From NCBI RefSeq assembly GCF_013267355.1, contig NZ_CP053985.1, positions 5,828,001 through 5,892,000 of the forward strand: a DNA stretch of 64,000 nt, in the 5' to 3' direction. The position numbers were made by a program, and so were the translations under genes. The notes beneath the pieces are model-generated. The model made no database searches and was not told the origin of the DNA. It worked only from the letters and a program-made list of their open reading frames with translations. Source of the stretch: Achromobacter pestifer (GTDB lineage Bacteria > Pseudomonadota > Gammaproteobacteria > Burkholderiales > Burkholderiaceae_B). Positions 1 to 8,619 of this stretch are shown here, in pieces. Positions within the stretch are counted from its first letter, which is position 1; the number at the start of each line of letters is the position of its first letter.

Positions 1-82
1 CCATGGCGGCCAGCAGGCTTTCCTGCGGCATCACGCCGGCTTCACTGTCCGGCGTGGCGCGGACGATGATCATGTATCGCAT
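1..82 (-). CDS. YciI-like (YCII-related) protein, N-terminal part
   Basis: Only the first 27 codons are in the window; the gene continues past the left edge. The product begins MRYMIIVRATPDSEAG, the usual opening of DGPF/YCII-related proteins, small ferredoxin-like-fold proteins of unclear biochemical role that often accompany ECF sigma factors. A second YciI-like gene lies at 488-841 on the same strand, so the two may be related paralogues. The ATG is preceded on the minus strand by a purine-rich stretch (GAGTCCCAAGA), a weak ribosome site. The family call rests on the N-terminus alone. Confidence 0.65.
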   Translation of the reverse strand, partial: MRYMIIVRATPDSEAGVMPQESLLAAM

Positions 83-283
83 TCTTGGGACTCCTCGATT
101 CGGAAAACACAGCCCGTGGAGGGCTTGTATTGGCACGACGAACGGCAAGACGCGAAATCGACAGAAAAATGATGGGCCTAGGGTAAGTACTAGGAAAGCG
201 GGCCAGCACGCCGTTACAAAGGCACAGCCCTGGTTGCAGCGCGCCTCCATACACTCGCAGCGTCCGCAACTTTGAACACCGAT

Positions 284-436
284 ATGAAAATCCTGTGCAG
301 TTTTGCCCTGCTGGCGTCCTTGCTGACGGGCTGTGCCGTCTATACCCCCAGCGGCGCGGTCATCGTCGATCCGCACGACGGCGGCGGCCGTGGCGGTTTC
401 TGTCCGCCGGGCCAGGCCAAGAAAGGAAACTGTTGA
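284..436 (+). CDS. small lipoprotein, 50 aa
   Basis: A 50-residue open frame starts MKILCSFALLASLLTGC. It has a short charged n-region, a hydrophobic core and a lipobox (L-T-G-C, Cys17), so the mature lipoprotein would be only about 34 residues, Gly/Pro rich, with two more cysteines (40 and 50). The form resembles tiny outer-membrane-anchored lipoproteins common in Bordetella and Achromobacter. No domain is recognisable. It stands alone between two leftward YciI-like genes. The good signal sequence supports a real gene; expression is not shown. Confidence 0.6.
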   Translation: MKILCSFALLASLLTGCAVYTPSGAVIVDPHDGGGRGGFCPPGQAKKGNC

Positions 437-487
437 ATCGCGCGGCTGGCGCGCGCGCCAGCCGCCGGTCCGCCATGGGCCGCGTGC

Positions 488-841
488 CTACATGAAGCAG
501 GGGCCCAGTTCACGCACTTCGACCGTGGCCCATTGGGCCGCCGGACACTCGGCCGCCAGCGCCAGCGCTTCTTCACGGGTGTCGCAGTTCAGCAGGAAGA
601 AGCCGCCTATCATTTCCTTGGCCTCGGCATAGGGGCCGTCCACCAGGGAACGTTCGCCGTCGCGGATCCGCAGGCGCACGGCTTCCGATTCGGACTTCAA
701 GGATTCCGCGCGCGCCAGCTGGCCGCGCGAACTCAGGTCTTCCGCATAGCGCAGCATTTGCGCATAGGCTTCGCGGCCCTCTTCGGGCGTGCGCTGGGCG
801 CGCTGGCCCACCGGTTCGACGATGAAAAGCAGATAGGACAT
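488..841 (-). CDS. YciI-like (DGPF/YCII-related) protein
   Basis: 117 residues, a typical length for the family. The N-terminus MSYLLFIVEPVGQRAQ, the central DGERSLVDGPYAEAKEMIGGFF segment (shortened here to the DGPYAEAKE core) and the C-terminal ATVEVREL strand fit the PCEIRPX-type YCII family with its DGP(F/Y) signature. Homologues are thought to bind small ligands, and many sit beside an ECF sigma factor gene; none is visible here. The start at 841 gives the expected N-terminus. Transcription would be leftward, on the same strand as the partial gene at the left edge but separated from it by the small lipoprotein gene. Confidence 0.8.
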   Translation of the reverse strand: MSYLLFIVEPVGQRAQRTPEEGREAYAQMLRYAEDLSSRGQLARAESLKSESEAVRLRIRDGERSLVDGPYAEAKEMIGGFFLLNCDTREEALALAAECPAAQWATVEVRELGPCFM

Positions 842-1150
842 GGGATCTTCCCGTTCGGACTTCCGATAAGGTTCGCCAGATTACCGCTATTTGTTGCGCC
901 GGTGCCATCCTGCAATACGTGGCCCGGCGTTCTTTGTAAGCAGAGGTAGATGGGTGCTTGGCCACCGGGCGCGGCTTGCGGATTGGTCATCTGCGTCATG
1001 TGGATTCCTGCTTGTGTCTGTATAAAGAAGGAAAGCCGTCCGCGGCTGGACGCGAGCAAGAATAATGCGTCAGACTGCGGAATCGGCGCCACCGGATTTG
1101 CAGCCTGACGCCATCTTCCGGCACACCCTACAGCACACAACAAAGATCCC
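842..1150. other. intergenic region between divergent genes
   Basis: About 310 bases between the YciI-like gene (leftward) and the SulP transporter (rightward). It should hold both promoters. An open leftward frame begins near 1003 (MTQMTNPQAA...), but it has no recognisable protein character and runs into the YciI gene out of frame. No clear operator, hairpin with a T-run or RNA gene was seen. Confidence 0.4.
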
Positions 1151-2887
1151 ATGGCTACCCATGCCTCTGCCTCCGAGGATGCGCCTGCCCCCAGCTGGTT
1201 GCGCTGGCTGCCCGGACTGGCGGTGCTCAGGTCGTACCAGGCCGCCTGGCTGCCTAAGGACCTGGCCGCCGGCCTGGTGCTGACGACCATGCTGGTGCCG
1301 GTCGGCATCGCCTATGCCGAAGCCTCCGGCGTCCCAGGCGTCTACGGCCTTTATGCCACCATCATTCCGCTATTGGCCTATGCGCTGTTCGGCCCCAGCC
1401 GGATCCTGGTGCTGGGGCCGGACTCCGCCCTGGCCGCGCCCATCCTGGCGGTGGTGCTCAGCGTTTCCGACGGCGACCCCATGCGCGCGGTGGCCGCGGC
1501 CAGCCTGATGGCCATCGTTGCGGGGCTGTTCTGCATTGTCATGGGGCTGTTGCGCCTCGGCTTCATTACCGAGCTGCTATCCAAGCCTATCCGCTATGGC
1601 TACATGAACGGCATCGCACTGACGGTGCTGGTCAGCCAGCTGCCCAAGCTGTTCGCGGTGTCGATAGACGATGCCGGCCCCTTGACCGAATTGTGGCAAC
1701 TGGGGCGGGCGGTATTCCTGGGCGAGACCAACTGGTACAGCTTCGCGGTGGGCGCGGCGACGCTGGCGCTGATCCTGCTGCTCAAGCGTTACGAACGCGT
1801 GCCGGGCATCCTGATCGCGGTGATCCTGGCGACGCTGGCCGTCAGCCTGTTCCAACTGGACTCGCAAGGCGTGAAAGTACTGGGTGAAATTCCGCAGGGC
1901 CTGCCCAAGTTCGCCTTGCCCTGGCTCAGCAACGCGGACCTGGTCAAGATCGCGCTGGGCGGCTGCGCGGTGGCGTTGATCGCCTTTGCGGACACCAGCG
2001 TGCTGTCGCGCACCTATGCCGCGCGCACCAACACGCGGGTCGATCCGAACCAGGAAATGGTGGGCCTGGGCGTGGCCAACCTGGCGGCCGGCTTCTTCCA
2101 GGGCTTTCCGATCAGCAGCAGCGCTTCGCGCACGCCGGTGGCCGAGGCGGCGGGTTCGCGCACGCAGCTCACGGGCGTGGTGGGCGCGCTTGCCGTCGCA
2201 GGGCTGCTGGTCGCAGCGCCCAACCTGCTGCGCTATCTGCCGAACAGCGCGCTGGCGGCCGTGGTGATCGCGGCGGCCATCGGCCTCTTTGAATTCAAGG
2301 ACCTGCGCCGCATCTACCGCATCCAGCAGTGGGAGTTCTGGCTGTCGATGGCGTGCTTTGCGGGCGTGGCCGTGTTCGGCGCCATTCCGGGCATCTGCCT
2401 GGCCGTGGTCCTCGCCGTGATCGAATTCCTGTGGGACGGCTGGCGTCCGCACTTCGCTGTGCTGGGCCGCGTGCCCAACCTGCGCGGCTATCACGACCTG
2501 AAGCGCTATCCCAATGCCGCGCTGATCGACGGCCTGGTGCTGTTCCGCTGGGACGCGCCGCTGTTCTTCGCCAATGCCGAACTCTTCCAGCAACGGCTGA
2601 TGGAAGCCGTGGACGCCTCGCCCACGCCGGTGCGCCGGGTGGTGGTGGCCGCCGAGCCGGTCACCAGCGTCGACGTCACGTCGGCGGACATGCTGCGCGA
2701 ACTCAGCCGCAGCCTGGCCCAGCGCGGCGCGGCGCTGCACTTCGCGGAAATGAAGGATCCCGTGCGCGACAAGCTCAAGCGCTTCGAGCTGACCGAGGTA
2801 TTCGGCGACGACCGCTTCCATCCCACGGTGGGGAGCGCGGTGGACAGCTATCTGGAAAGCGCGGGCGGCCGGCATCCTGGCGATTAG
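1151..2887 (+). CDS. SulP family inorganic anion transporter with STAS domain
   Basis: 578 residues. The first ~430 form the many-helix SulP/SLC26 core (for example LAAGLVLTTMLVPVGIAYAE near residue 40), and residues ~445-565 form a cytoplasmic STAS domain with the phospho-anti-sigma-like SVDVTSADML segment. The family exchanges or co-transports sulfate, bicarbonate or other anions across the inner membrane; the substrate here cannot be read from sequence. There is no fused carbonic anhydrase, unlike some bacterial SulPs. The chosen ATG gives a short cytoplasmic N-terminus (MATHASASEDAPAP). The gene stands alone and is convergent with the LysE-type exporter. Confidence 0.9.
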   Translation: MATHASASEDAPAPSWLRWLPGLAVLRSYQAAWLPKDLAAGLVLTTMLVPVGIAYAEASGVPGVYGLYATIIPLLAYALFGPSRILVLGPDSALAAPILAVVLSVSDGDPMRAVAAASLMAIVAGLFCIVMGLLRLGFITELLSKPIRYGYMNGIALTVLVSQLPKLFAVSIDDAGPLTELWQLGRAVFLGETNWYSFAVGAATLALILLLKRYERVPGILIAVILATLAVSLFQLDSQGVKVLGEIPQGLPKFALPWLSNADLVKIALGGCAVALIAFADTSVLSRTYAARTNTRVDPNQEMVGLGVANLAAGFFQGFPISSSASRTPVAEAAGSRTQLTGVVGALAVAGLLVAAPNLLRYLPNSALAAVVIAAAIGLFEFKDLRRIYRIQQWEFWLSMACFAGVAVFGAIPGICLAVVLAVIEFLWDGWRPHFAVLGRVPNLRGYHDLKRYPNAALIDGLVLFRWDAPLFFANAELFQQRLMEAVDASPTPVRRVVVAAEPVTSVDVTSADMLRELSRSLAQRGAALHFAEMKDPVRDKLKRFELTEVFGDDRFHPTVGSAVDSYLESAGGRHPGD

Positions 2888-2904
2888 GGCCCGTCTCGCT
2901 TGGG

Positions 2905-3537
2905 TCAGGCCATCAACACGGCGACCTGTTCGCCGAACAGGATCAGCGCGATGACAATCATGGCCAGGCCCGAAAACTGGCTGACCCTGCGCGCCGCGGC
3001 GGGACGCGATTGCAGCACGGCCTTCGACCCCAGGCCCACCAAGGTGTAGATGACGGCGCAATTGAGGATCTGCAGGATCCCCAAAGCCGTGATCTGCGTG
3101 GAGATCGGCCAGGCGCCGTCGCGGCTGGTGAATTGCGGCAGCAAGGCCAGGAACAGCAGGATGGCCTTGGGGTTCATGCCGCTGACCGCGAAGCCCCGGG
3201 CGGCCCAGCCCCGCCAGTGCCCCGCAGCCTGAGCCTCACCGGCCTTGGGCTCCGATGGATGCGCCAGCACGTTGGCGCCCAGCCAGAGCAGATACGCCGC
3301 GCCGACCAAAGTCAGTACGGTAAGGATGGCGGGTTCGCTCGCCACCAGGGCGCCTATGCCCGCCGCGACCACCATGGTGATCATCAGATAGCCGGTCAAC
3401 ATGCCCGCCACGGCGGGCAGGACGGCCTTGTCCCGTAAACCTGCGGATATGGCATACGCCCAATCCGCGCCCGGGACGACAACCAAAGAAAGCGAAACAA
3501 GCCAAAACGCCACCAGATTGCCGGTTTCCAACTGCAT
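2905..3537 (-). CDS. LysE family amino-acid exporter
   Basis: 210 residues and about six membrane helices. The start MQLETGNLVAFW was chosen because the family begins directly with the first helix; the upstream extension to 3639 has no family character. The LysE/RhtB signature region VVPGADWAYAISAGLRDK is present near residues 20-40. These inner-membrane proteins export basic or neutral amino acids or homoserine lactones. It is divergent from an Lrp/AsnC regulator, the normal arrangement for a substrate-induced exporter, so regulation by that neighbour is likely. Confidence 0.88.
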   Translation of the reverse strand: MQLETGNLVAFWLVSLSLVVVPGADWAYAISAGLRDKAVLPAVAGMLTGYLMITMVVAAGIGALVASEPAILTVLTLVGAAYLLWLGANVLAHPSEPKAGEAQAAGHWRGWAARGFAVSGMNPKAILLFLALLPQFTSRDGAWPISTQITALGILQILNCAVIYTLVGLGSKAVLQSRPAAARRVSQFSGLAMIVIALILFGEQVAVLMA

Positions 3538-3637
3538 ACCCCAAATGAATCTCAGGCGGGGAATGTTATCGGCGAAGCAAGGGGAAGTGCTCCTGCTATC
3601 TACTGGAAGAAGCTCAATATTGGGTAGAATCTTCCTC
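3538..3637. promoter_or_regulatory. shared promoter region of the LysE/Lrp pair
   Basis: The 100 bases between the divergent exporter and regulator must carry both promoters. A short palindrome CAATATTG lies at 3615-3622, close to the regulator start, inside an AT-richer stretch. Lrp-type regulators recognise degenerate AT-rich palindromes, so this is a possible binding site, but eight bases are weak evidence. Confidence 0.35.
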
Positions 3638-4090
3638 ATGGATGACTTAGATAGAAAAATTCTTGCTCAACTTCAGGAAGACGGCCGGATTTCCATCACG
3701 GACCTGGCGGAACGGGTCGGCCTGAGCCTGTCTCCGTGCCACCGGCGGCTGCGCGCGCTCGAAGAGGCGGGCGTCATCAGCGGCTATGGCGCCAACATCA
3801 ACCTGGCCGCGGTCGGGCTGAATTTTTCGGCCATCGTCTTCGTCACAATGCGCGAAGGCAGCAGCGACAGGGTGTCGGCGTTCGAGGCCGCTCTGGCGGA
3901 TATTCCCGAGGTAGTGCAGGCGCAGCGGTTGTTCGGCGATCCGGACTACATGCTGCATGTCGTCACCCAGGATTTGCCCGCGTTCCAGGCGCTCTATGAC
4001 CGCGTGTTGTCCGCGCTGCCCAGCGTGCTGCGGCTGAGGTCGACGCTGGTGATGAAGAACGTGCTGAGAAACCGCCCGGTGCCGCTCTGA
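3638..4090 (+). CDS. Lrp/AsnC family transcriptional regulator
   Basis: 150 residues, the standard length. An N-terminal winged helix-turn-helix starts MDDLDRKILAQLQEDGRIS and continues through LAERVGLSLSPCHRRLRALEEAG; it is followed by a RAM/AsnC effector domain (~residues 65-145) with the family segment VQAQRLFGDPDYMLHV. Such proteins sense amino acids and control transport or metabolism. The neighbour is a LysE-type exporter transcribed divergently, the obvious target. The ATG at 3638 was preferred over in-frame upstream starts because the HTH begins there and the upstream residues are non-conserved. Confidence 0.92.
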   Translation: MDDLDRKILAQLQEDGRISITDLAERVGLSLSPCHRRLRALEEAGVISGYGANINLAAVGLNFSAIVFVTMREGSSDRVSAFEAALADIPEVVQAQRLFGDPDYMLHVVTQDLPAFQALYDRVLSALPSVLRLRSTLVMKNVLRNRPVPL

Positions 4091-4109
4091 GGCGCAGGGG
4101 CGGCGAGAT

Positions 4110-4129
4110 GGCCGCGCGTGCGCGCGGCC
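4110..4129. terminator. GC-rich hairpin between convergent genes
   Basis: A perfect 8 bp stem (GGCCGCGC/GCGCGGCC) with a GTGC loop lies between the convergent lrp-like and motB-like genes. It has no T-run on either strand, so it may be a weak bidirectional or Rho-assisted end rather than a classical terminator. Confidence 0.35.
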
Positions 4130-4138
4130 TGTGTCCGG

Positions 4139-5095
4139 TCAGGATTTGGCGGCGGAGGCGGGCGCTGCCGCCGCGGCGGCAGGCGCCGCACCCGACGCCG
4201 CCTTTTGCGCGGGCGCGATGTCCATGATCAGTTCCACGCGCCGGTTGGCCGCGCGGCCGGCCTGGGTGTCGTTGGACTCGATGGGGCGGGTCTCGGCGTA
4301 GCCGACGGCGCGCAGGCGCTGGGCCGATACGCCGTCGCGGACCAGCTCGCGCAGCACGCTGGTGGCGCGGCTGCTGGACAGTTCCCAGTTGGACGCGAAT
4401 TGCCGGGTCTGGATGGGCACCGGGTCGCTGTGGCCCTCGACCGAGACCTGGTACTCGTTCTTGTTGAGGATGGCGGCCAGGCGCTTGATCACGTCCAGGC
4501 CGGTGGGGCTGAGGGTGGCCTGGCCTGACGGGAACAGCAGTTCATTGCTGATGCGAAAGCTCACCGACTGCTCGTTGATGATCACGTCCACCGATTTGCC
4601 CAAGTCTCCCAGCCCCAGCGACTCCTTGGAGGGCGCGCGCAGCGGCGCGGCGGCGTCGGCAACGATCTCGCCTTCCTGGGCCGGCGCGGCCGCGACTGTG
4701 GTCACCGGCGTCTCGGGCTGCGCCCAGCTTGCGGGAATCTGGACCGCCTCGAATTCGGAATACTCGCCGTCGTAAGTGGGCAAGCCGCTGGCGGCCAGCG
4801 TGCCGACCAGCTCCACGGGCTGTTCCGACTGGCCGAAGGCGCTGCCATGCAGGCGCGTGAGCGCCAGCAGCACGACCAGCATGGCCAAGAGCAAGGTGAT
4901 CAGGTCCAGGTAGCTGAGCAGCCAGTTCTCGGAATCGTGTTCAACGGTTTCCTCGACGTGCCAGCGGGCATAGCGGTCCTTGCGGTCGCTCTTGCTGGGA
5001 CGCCAGCCGCCATTGGCCGCCGCCTTCTCGGCGCGCAGCTGGGCCTGGCGGGCCTGCTCGATCCGCTGCGCCAAGGTGGGGGAAATCAGGCTCAT
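4139..5095 (-). CDS. MotB-type OmpA-domain stator protein
   Basis: 318 residues. After a basic N-terminus comes one membrane helix (~residues 55-77, containing SYLDLITLLLAML) whose Asp matches the proton-binding Asp of MotB. A Pro/Ala-rich linker follows. The OmpA/MotB peptidoglycan-binding domain (~165-295) carries the GHSDPVPIQ and NWELSSSRA signatures. The Ala-rich C-terminal tail is low complexity. The start overlaps the end of the motA-type gene by four bases (ATGA), so the two are translationally coupled. No other flagellar genes are present, so the pair is either an accessory flagellar stator or another ion-driven motor; the sequence does not decide. Confidence 0.85.
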   Translation of the reverse strand: MSLISPTLAQRIEQARQAQLRAEKAAANGGWRPSKSDRKDRYARWHVEETVEHDSENWLLSYLDLITLLLAMLVVLLALTRLHGSAFGQSEQPVELVGTLAASGLPTYDGEYSEFEAVQIPASWAQPETPVTTVAAAPAQEGEIVADAAAPLRAPSKESLGLGDLGKSVDVIINEQSVSFRISNELLFPSGQATLSPTGLDVIKRLAAILNKNEYQVSVEGHSDPVPIQTRQFASNWELSSSRATSVLRELVRDGVSAQRLRAVGYAETRPIESNDTQAGRAANRRVELIMDIAPAQKAASGAAPAAAAAAPASAAKS

Positions 5096-5982
5096 TGGCG
5101 CGCGGCGGCAGGACGGGCGATGGAGACGGGCTGGGTTGCGGCGGGTTTGGCAGCGGGCTTGACGGCGCCTTCCGCCTTGGCTTGCGCGGCCTGGGGCTTG
5201 GCGTCCGCGCCGCCGTCGTAGATTTCGTCCTCGACGTGCATGACGAAGGAATTCAGGGTTTCGCGCACCACCGCGGGGCCGCGCTTCTCGCACATCATGG
5301 CGATGCCCTGCAGCACCATGTTCATGGATTCGACGCGCCTGGCGGTGCGGCGTTCCAGCTTGAGCGCGATCGGCTTGCAGATCAGATTGGCCAGCAGGAT
5401 GCCGTAGAAGGTGGTCATCAGGCCGATGGCCAGATGCTGGCCGATCATCTGCATGCTGCCTTCGCCCAGCACCGACATCAGGTTGATCAGGCCGACCAGC
5501 GTGCCCAGCATGCCGAAGGCCGGAGCGAAGGTCGCCATGACGCGGAACATCTGGGCTTCGGCCTGTTCGCGGGCGCGCAGCCGCGCCACGCGCCATTGCA
5601 GCAGTTCGATGATCTGGTCTTCGGGCGTGTTGTCGATGATCAGCTGCACGCCGGTGCGCAGGAAGGGGTTGCTGACCTTCTTGAGTTCCTGCTCGACCTT
5701 GCGCACGTCGGTGTTCATCCACAGCTGGGCCATGGACACGAGTTCCTCGATGTCGCGCTGCTGGTCGTGCTGGTCGTTGCGAAAGACGGTGCGTACCAGC
5801 TTGAAGACGCGCAGCACTTCCGACAGCGGGTAGGCGATGAACACGGCGGCCGCGGTGCCGCCCAGCACGATGGCCAGGCCCGGCAGGTTGATGTACATGC
5901 CGGGGTCGGTGGCGGCCAGGGCCACGACGATAACCAGGGTAAGCAGGCCGACGGCGGCGCCGATGACGGTAGACGGATTCAT
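5092..5982 (-). CDS. MotA-type proton channel protein
   Basis: 296 residues. Two N-terminal helices (MNPSTVIGAAVGLLTLVIVV and GLAIVLGGTAAAVFIAYPL), a cytoplasmic loop (~60-150), then two more helices including the MotA signature AFGMLGTLVGLINLMSVLG near residue 160. An Ala/Lys/Pro-rich tail follows from ~255. Together with the overlapping MotB-type gene it would form a proton-driven stator anchored to peptidoglycan. The extended tail and the lack of neighbouring flagellar genes mark it as an accessory stator pair. The ATG is preceded on the minus strand by a modest site. Confidence 0.85.
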   Translation of the reverse strand: MNPSTVIGAAVGLLTLVIVVALAATDPGMYINLPGLAIVLGGTAAAVFIAYPLSEVLRVFKLVRTVFRNDQHDQQRDIEELVSMAQLWMNTDVRKVEQELKKVSNPFLRTGVQLIIDNTPEDQIIELLQWRVARLRAREQAEAQMFRVMATFAPAFGMLGTLVGLINLMSVLGEGSMQMIGQHLAIGLMTTFYGILLANLICKPIALKLERRTARRVESMNMVLQGIAMMCEKRGPAVVRETLNSFVMHVEDEIYDGGADAKPQAAQAKAEGAVKPAAKPAATQPVSIARPAAARQ

Positions 5983-6203
5983 GGATCTTGCCCGATAACG
6001 TGGGCATTCCGTGCGCGGAATGCCGGATTTTCGGGAATTCTAGCCAGCGCCGGCCCGGGTCAATCGGCCGGAAAACGGGGCGAAAAGGGCGGTAAGCGGC
6101 GGCTTGGACCGGGTCAGGGGGCGTGCGCCCTCCTGGGAATAAAGGGGGCGGATAAGACGCAAGATCGTCCGGCGCCCCTCGCCGGCCTGTTGCCCGCCCG
6201 GCG

Positions 6204-6773
6204 TCAGCCCTGGCGGCGCTTCCGGGCGAGCCACTCCTCGCGGGTGATCTCCCAGATTTCCGTGGGCAGGCGTCCGCTGACGTAGCCGCGTTCCTCGGTG
6301 CCGACCAGGCGCATGCCGCCGCGCTCCGAGATGCGGCGCGAAGCCGCGTTGACGGCGGCCTTGGGCGCGCGCAGCAGCGGCTTGCCCAGCACCTCGAACC
6401 AGTAGGCGGTGGCGGCCTCGCTGGCCTCGGTCATGTAGCCGCGGCCGTGATGGGCGGGGTCCAGCCAGAAACCGCGGTTGTTCCAGGGATCGTCGTCCAT
6501 CAGGCTGACGATGCCGATCAGGCTGCCGGGCGCCTGGCGGGTGCGGATGGACCAGTGCCACTCCTTGCCCCGCCGCATCGCAGGGATCGCCACTTGCTCC
6601 AGATATTGGCGCGCGCCGTCGGGCGGGTAGGGCCAGGGCACCTGATCGACCAGGTAGCGCACCACTTCCCACTGCGGAAACAGGCGCTGGATGGCCTCGG
6701 CATCGCCGATTTCCAAGGGCTGCAGGATCAGGCGGTCGGTGGCAAGAGCCGGGAACAACGGAGCTTCAGGCAT
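6204..6773 (-). CDS. GNAT family N-acetyltransferase
   Basis: 189 residues of the RimJ/RimL-like acetyltransferase_3 type. It opens PALATDRLILQPLEIGDAEAI and has the acetyl-CoA binding segment LDPAHHGRGYMTEASEAA (~residues 105-125), with the ISERGGMRLVG strand near the C-terminus. It should acetylate a small amine or protein N-terminus; the substrate is unknown. The start at MPEAPLF was chosen over an upstream in-frame extension that overlaps the next gene's promoter. It is divergent from the NYN-domain gene. Confidence 0.85.
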   Translation of the reverse strand: MPEAPLFPALATDRLILQPLEIGDAEAIQRLFPQWEVVRYLVDQVPWPYPPDGARQYLEQVAIPAMRRGKEWHWSIRTRQAPGSLIGIVSLMDDDPWNNRGFWLDPAHHGRGYMTEASEAATAYWFEVLGKPLLRAPKAAVNAASRRISERGGMRLVGTEERGYVSGRLPTEIWEITREEWLARKRRQG

Positions 6774-6875
6774 GGCTGTTGAGGATGGGCGCCGCGTACC
6801 GGCGGCAGATATGTATATCATGAGCGTCATCTGGCAGCGTCTCGCCCGGCGCCGCCGCAGCATTGGAGCAAAAAC

Positions 6876-8594
6876 ATGAATACCCCCAACGAAAACGTCA
6901 GCATGGCGCTTTTCTGTGATTTCGAGAACGTGGCGCTGGGCGTGCGCGACACCAAATACCAGAAGTTCGACATCCGGCCGGTGCTGGAACGGCTGCTGCT
7001 CAAGGGCAGCATCGTGGTCAAGAAGGCCTATTGCGACTGGGAGCGGTACAAGGAATTCAAGGCCCCCATGCACGAGGCCAATTTCGAACTGATCGAAATC
7101 CCGCACGTGCGCCAGTCGGGCAAGAATTCCGCCGACATCCGTCTGGTCGTCGACGCGCTGGACTTCTGCTACACCAAGTCCCACGTCAACACCTTCGTGA
7201 TCATCAGCGGCGATTCCGATTTTTCGCCCCTGGTGTCCAAGCTGCGCGAGAACAACAAGAAAGTGATCGGCGTGGGTGTGAAGCAGTCCACCTCGGACCT
7301 GCTCATCGCCAACTGCGATGAATTCATCTTCTATGACGACCTGGCGCGCGAAGGCCAGCGCGCGGCGGACGCCCGCCGCGACAACCGTGGCGGTGGCACG
7401 GCGAGCCAGCAGCGCCGCACGCCCGACGAGGAACGCCGCCGCAAGGAAGAACTGGAGGCGCGCAAGACCCAGGCCGTGGAAATGGTCGCGGAGACCTTCG
7501 AGGCGCTCATGGCCGAACGCGGCGACAGCGGCAAGATCTGGGCTTCCGCCCTGAAGGATGCCCTCAAGCGCCGCCGGCCGGATTTCAACGAGTCCTACTA
7601 CGGCTTCCGTGCCTTCGGCAACCTGCTGGACGAGGCGCAGTCGCGCGGCCTGCTGGAAGTCGGGCGCGAGGAAAACGCCGGCACTTATGTGTACCGCGAC
7701 AGCGCGGACGGCGCGCCGGCCGCGAATCGCGCCGCCGCCGATGGCGGATCCCGTTCTGCCCCGGCCCGTCAGCCGGCCGCCACGGCCGATACCGGCGACG
7801 CGCCGGCCGTCACGGCTCAGGAAGAACCCCGTTCCCGCTCCGGCCGCAAATCGCGTGGCGGGCGCAAGTCGGGTGGCGAGGGCAAGGGGGCCAGCCAGGT
7901 CGCGGAGCAGGGCGCAAGCAGCGAGAACGCCGCCACGCCGTCCGAAGCTTCATCCGTAACCATTGCCACCGAGTTGTCCGACGCTCCGGCCGAAGCGCCA
8001 GGCAAGGCACCGGCAGCAACGGCGGCAGCCGCGCAGTTGCCGGCTGCCATGCAGGCCACGGCGCAAGCCGACGCCGCCAAGCACGCCGCTGAACAGGCGG
8101 AAGCCGCCAGGCTGGATGCCATGCGGGCTGACGCCCTGGCTCGGGCGCAAGCGCCCAAGCCTGTCCAGCCTTCGCGCCTGCCGCCCATGCCCAAGCCCTT
8201 GCCGCAGGCGCGCCAGCCGCTACCCGCGGTGGACATCGCCGAGTGGACCTTCGCCGAACCTGCCGTAGCCAGCCGCGGCCAGCCGGCGAGCAAGACGCCT
8301 GCCAAGATGCCCGATCCGTTTGAGGGCGGCGTGGCCCGGTCTGCCGATAGGGACGAGCCCAAGGCCAGCAAGCCTGTCGCGGACAAGGCCGAGGCCGACA
8401 AGCCCGCGGCGAAGCGCGCCGCAACCCGCAGCCGCACCGCTGCCAAGAAGACCGCCGTCAAAACCGCGTCGGCCGATCCGGTGCCAGCCGAACCGGCTGC
8501 GGCTGCCGCGGCGCCCGCCAAGCCCGCCCGCAAGGCCGCGAGCAAGGCAGCCCCTCGCGCGCGCCGGGCCGGCAAGACGGCCGAGGAATCCTGA
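6876..8594 (+). CDS. NYN (LabA-like PIN) domain protein with LOTUS domain and basic tail
   Basis: 572 residues in three parts. Residues 1-150 are an NYN/LabA-like PIN nuclease domain with the acidic residues expected for metal binding: D15 (FCDFEN), D87 and D93 (ADIRLVVDAL), D113/D115 (SGDSDF). Residues ~205-275 look like a LOTUS/OST-HTH winged helix that binds RNA. From ~280 the protein is Ala/Pro/Lys rich and ends in a histone-H1-like run (PARKAASKAA). This suggests an RNA-processing nuclease with a nucleic-acid-binding tail. GGAG lies seven bases before the ATG. NYN-LOTUS proteins are widespread in proteobacteria but their targets are mostly unknown. Confidence 0.85.
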   Translation: MNTPNENVSMALFCDFENVALGVRDTKYQKFDIRPVLERLLLKGSIVVKKAYCDWERYKEFKAPMHEANFELIEIPHVRQSGKNSADIRLVVDALDFCYTKSHVNTFVIISGDSDFSPLVSKLRENNKKVIGVGVKQSTSDLLIANCDEFIFYDDLAREGQRAADARRDNRGGGTASQQRRTPDEERRRKEELEARKTQAVEMVAETFEALMAERGDSGKIWASALKDALKRRRPDFNESYYGFRAFGNLLDEAQSRGLLEVGREENAGTYVYRDSADGAPAANRAAADGGSRSAPARQPAATADTGDAPAVTAQEEPRSRSGRKSRGGRKSGGEGKGASQVAEQGASSENAATPSEASSVTIATELSDAPAEAPGKAPAATAAAAQLPAAMQATAQADAAKHAAEQAEAARLDAMRADALARAQAPKPVQPSRLPPMPKPLPQARQPLPAVDIAEWTFAEPAVASRGQPASKTPAKMPDPFEGGVARSADRDEPKASKPVADKAEADKPAAKRAATRSRTAAKKTAVKTASADPVPAEPAAAAAAPAKPARKAASKAAPRARRAGKTAEES

Positions 8595-8619
8595 GTCCCA
8601 GGTTTCCGGATGACGAGGG

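Noticed and set aside
842-1003. leftward frame MTQMTNPQAA...
   Set aside because: No family character, overlaps the YciI gene out of frame.
1577-3061. 494-codon leftward frame over the SulP gene
   Set aside because: Exact antisense of the strong SulP sequence; Arg/Ala/Gly-biased composition typical of shadow frames in GC-rich DNA.
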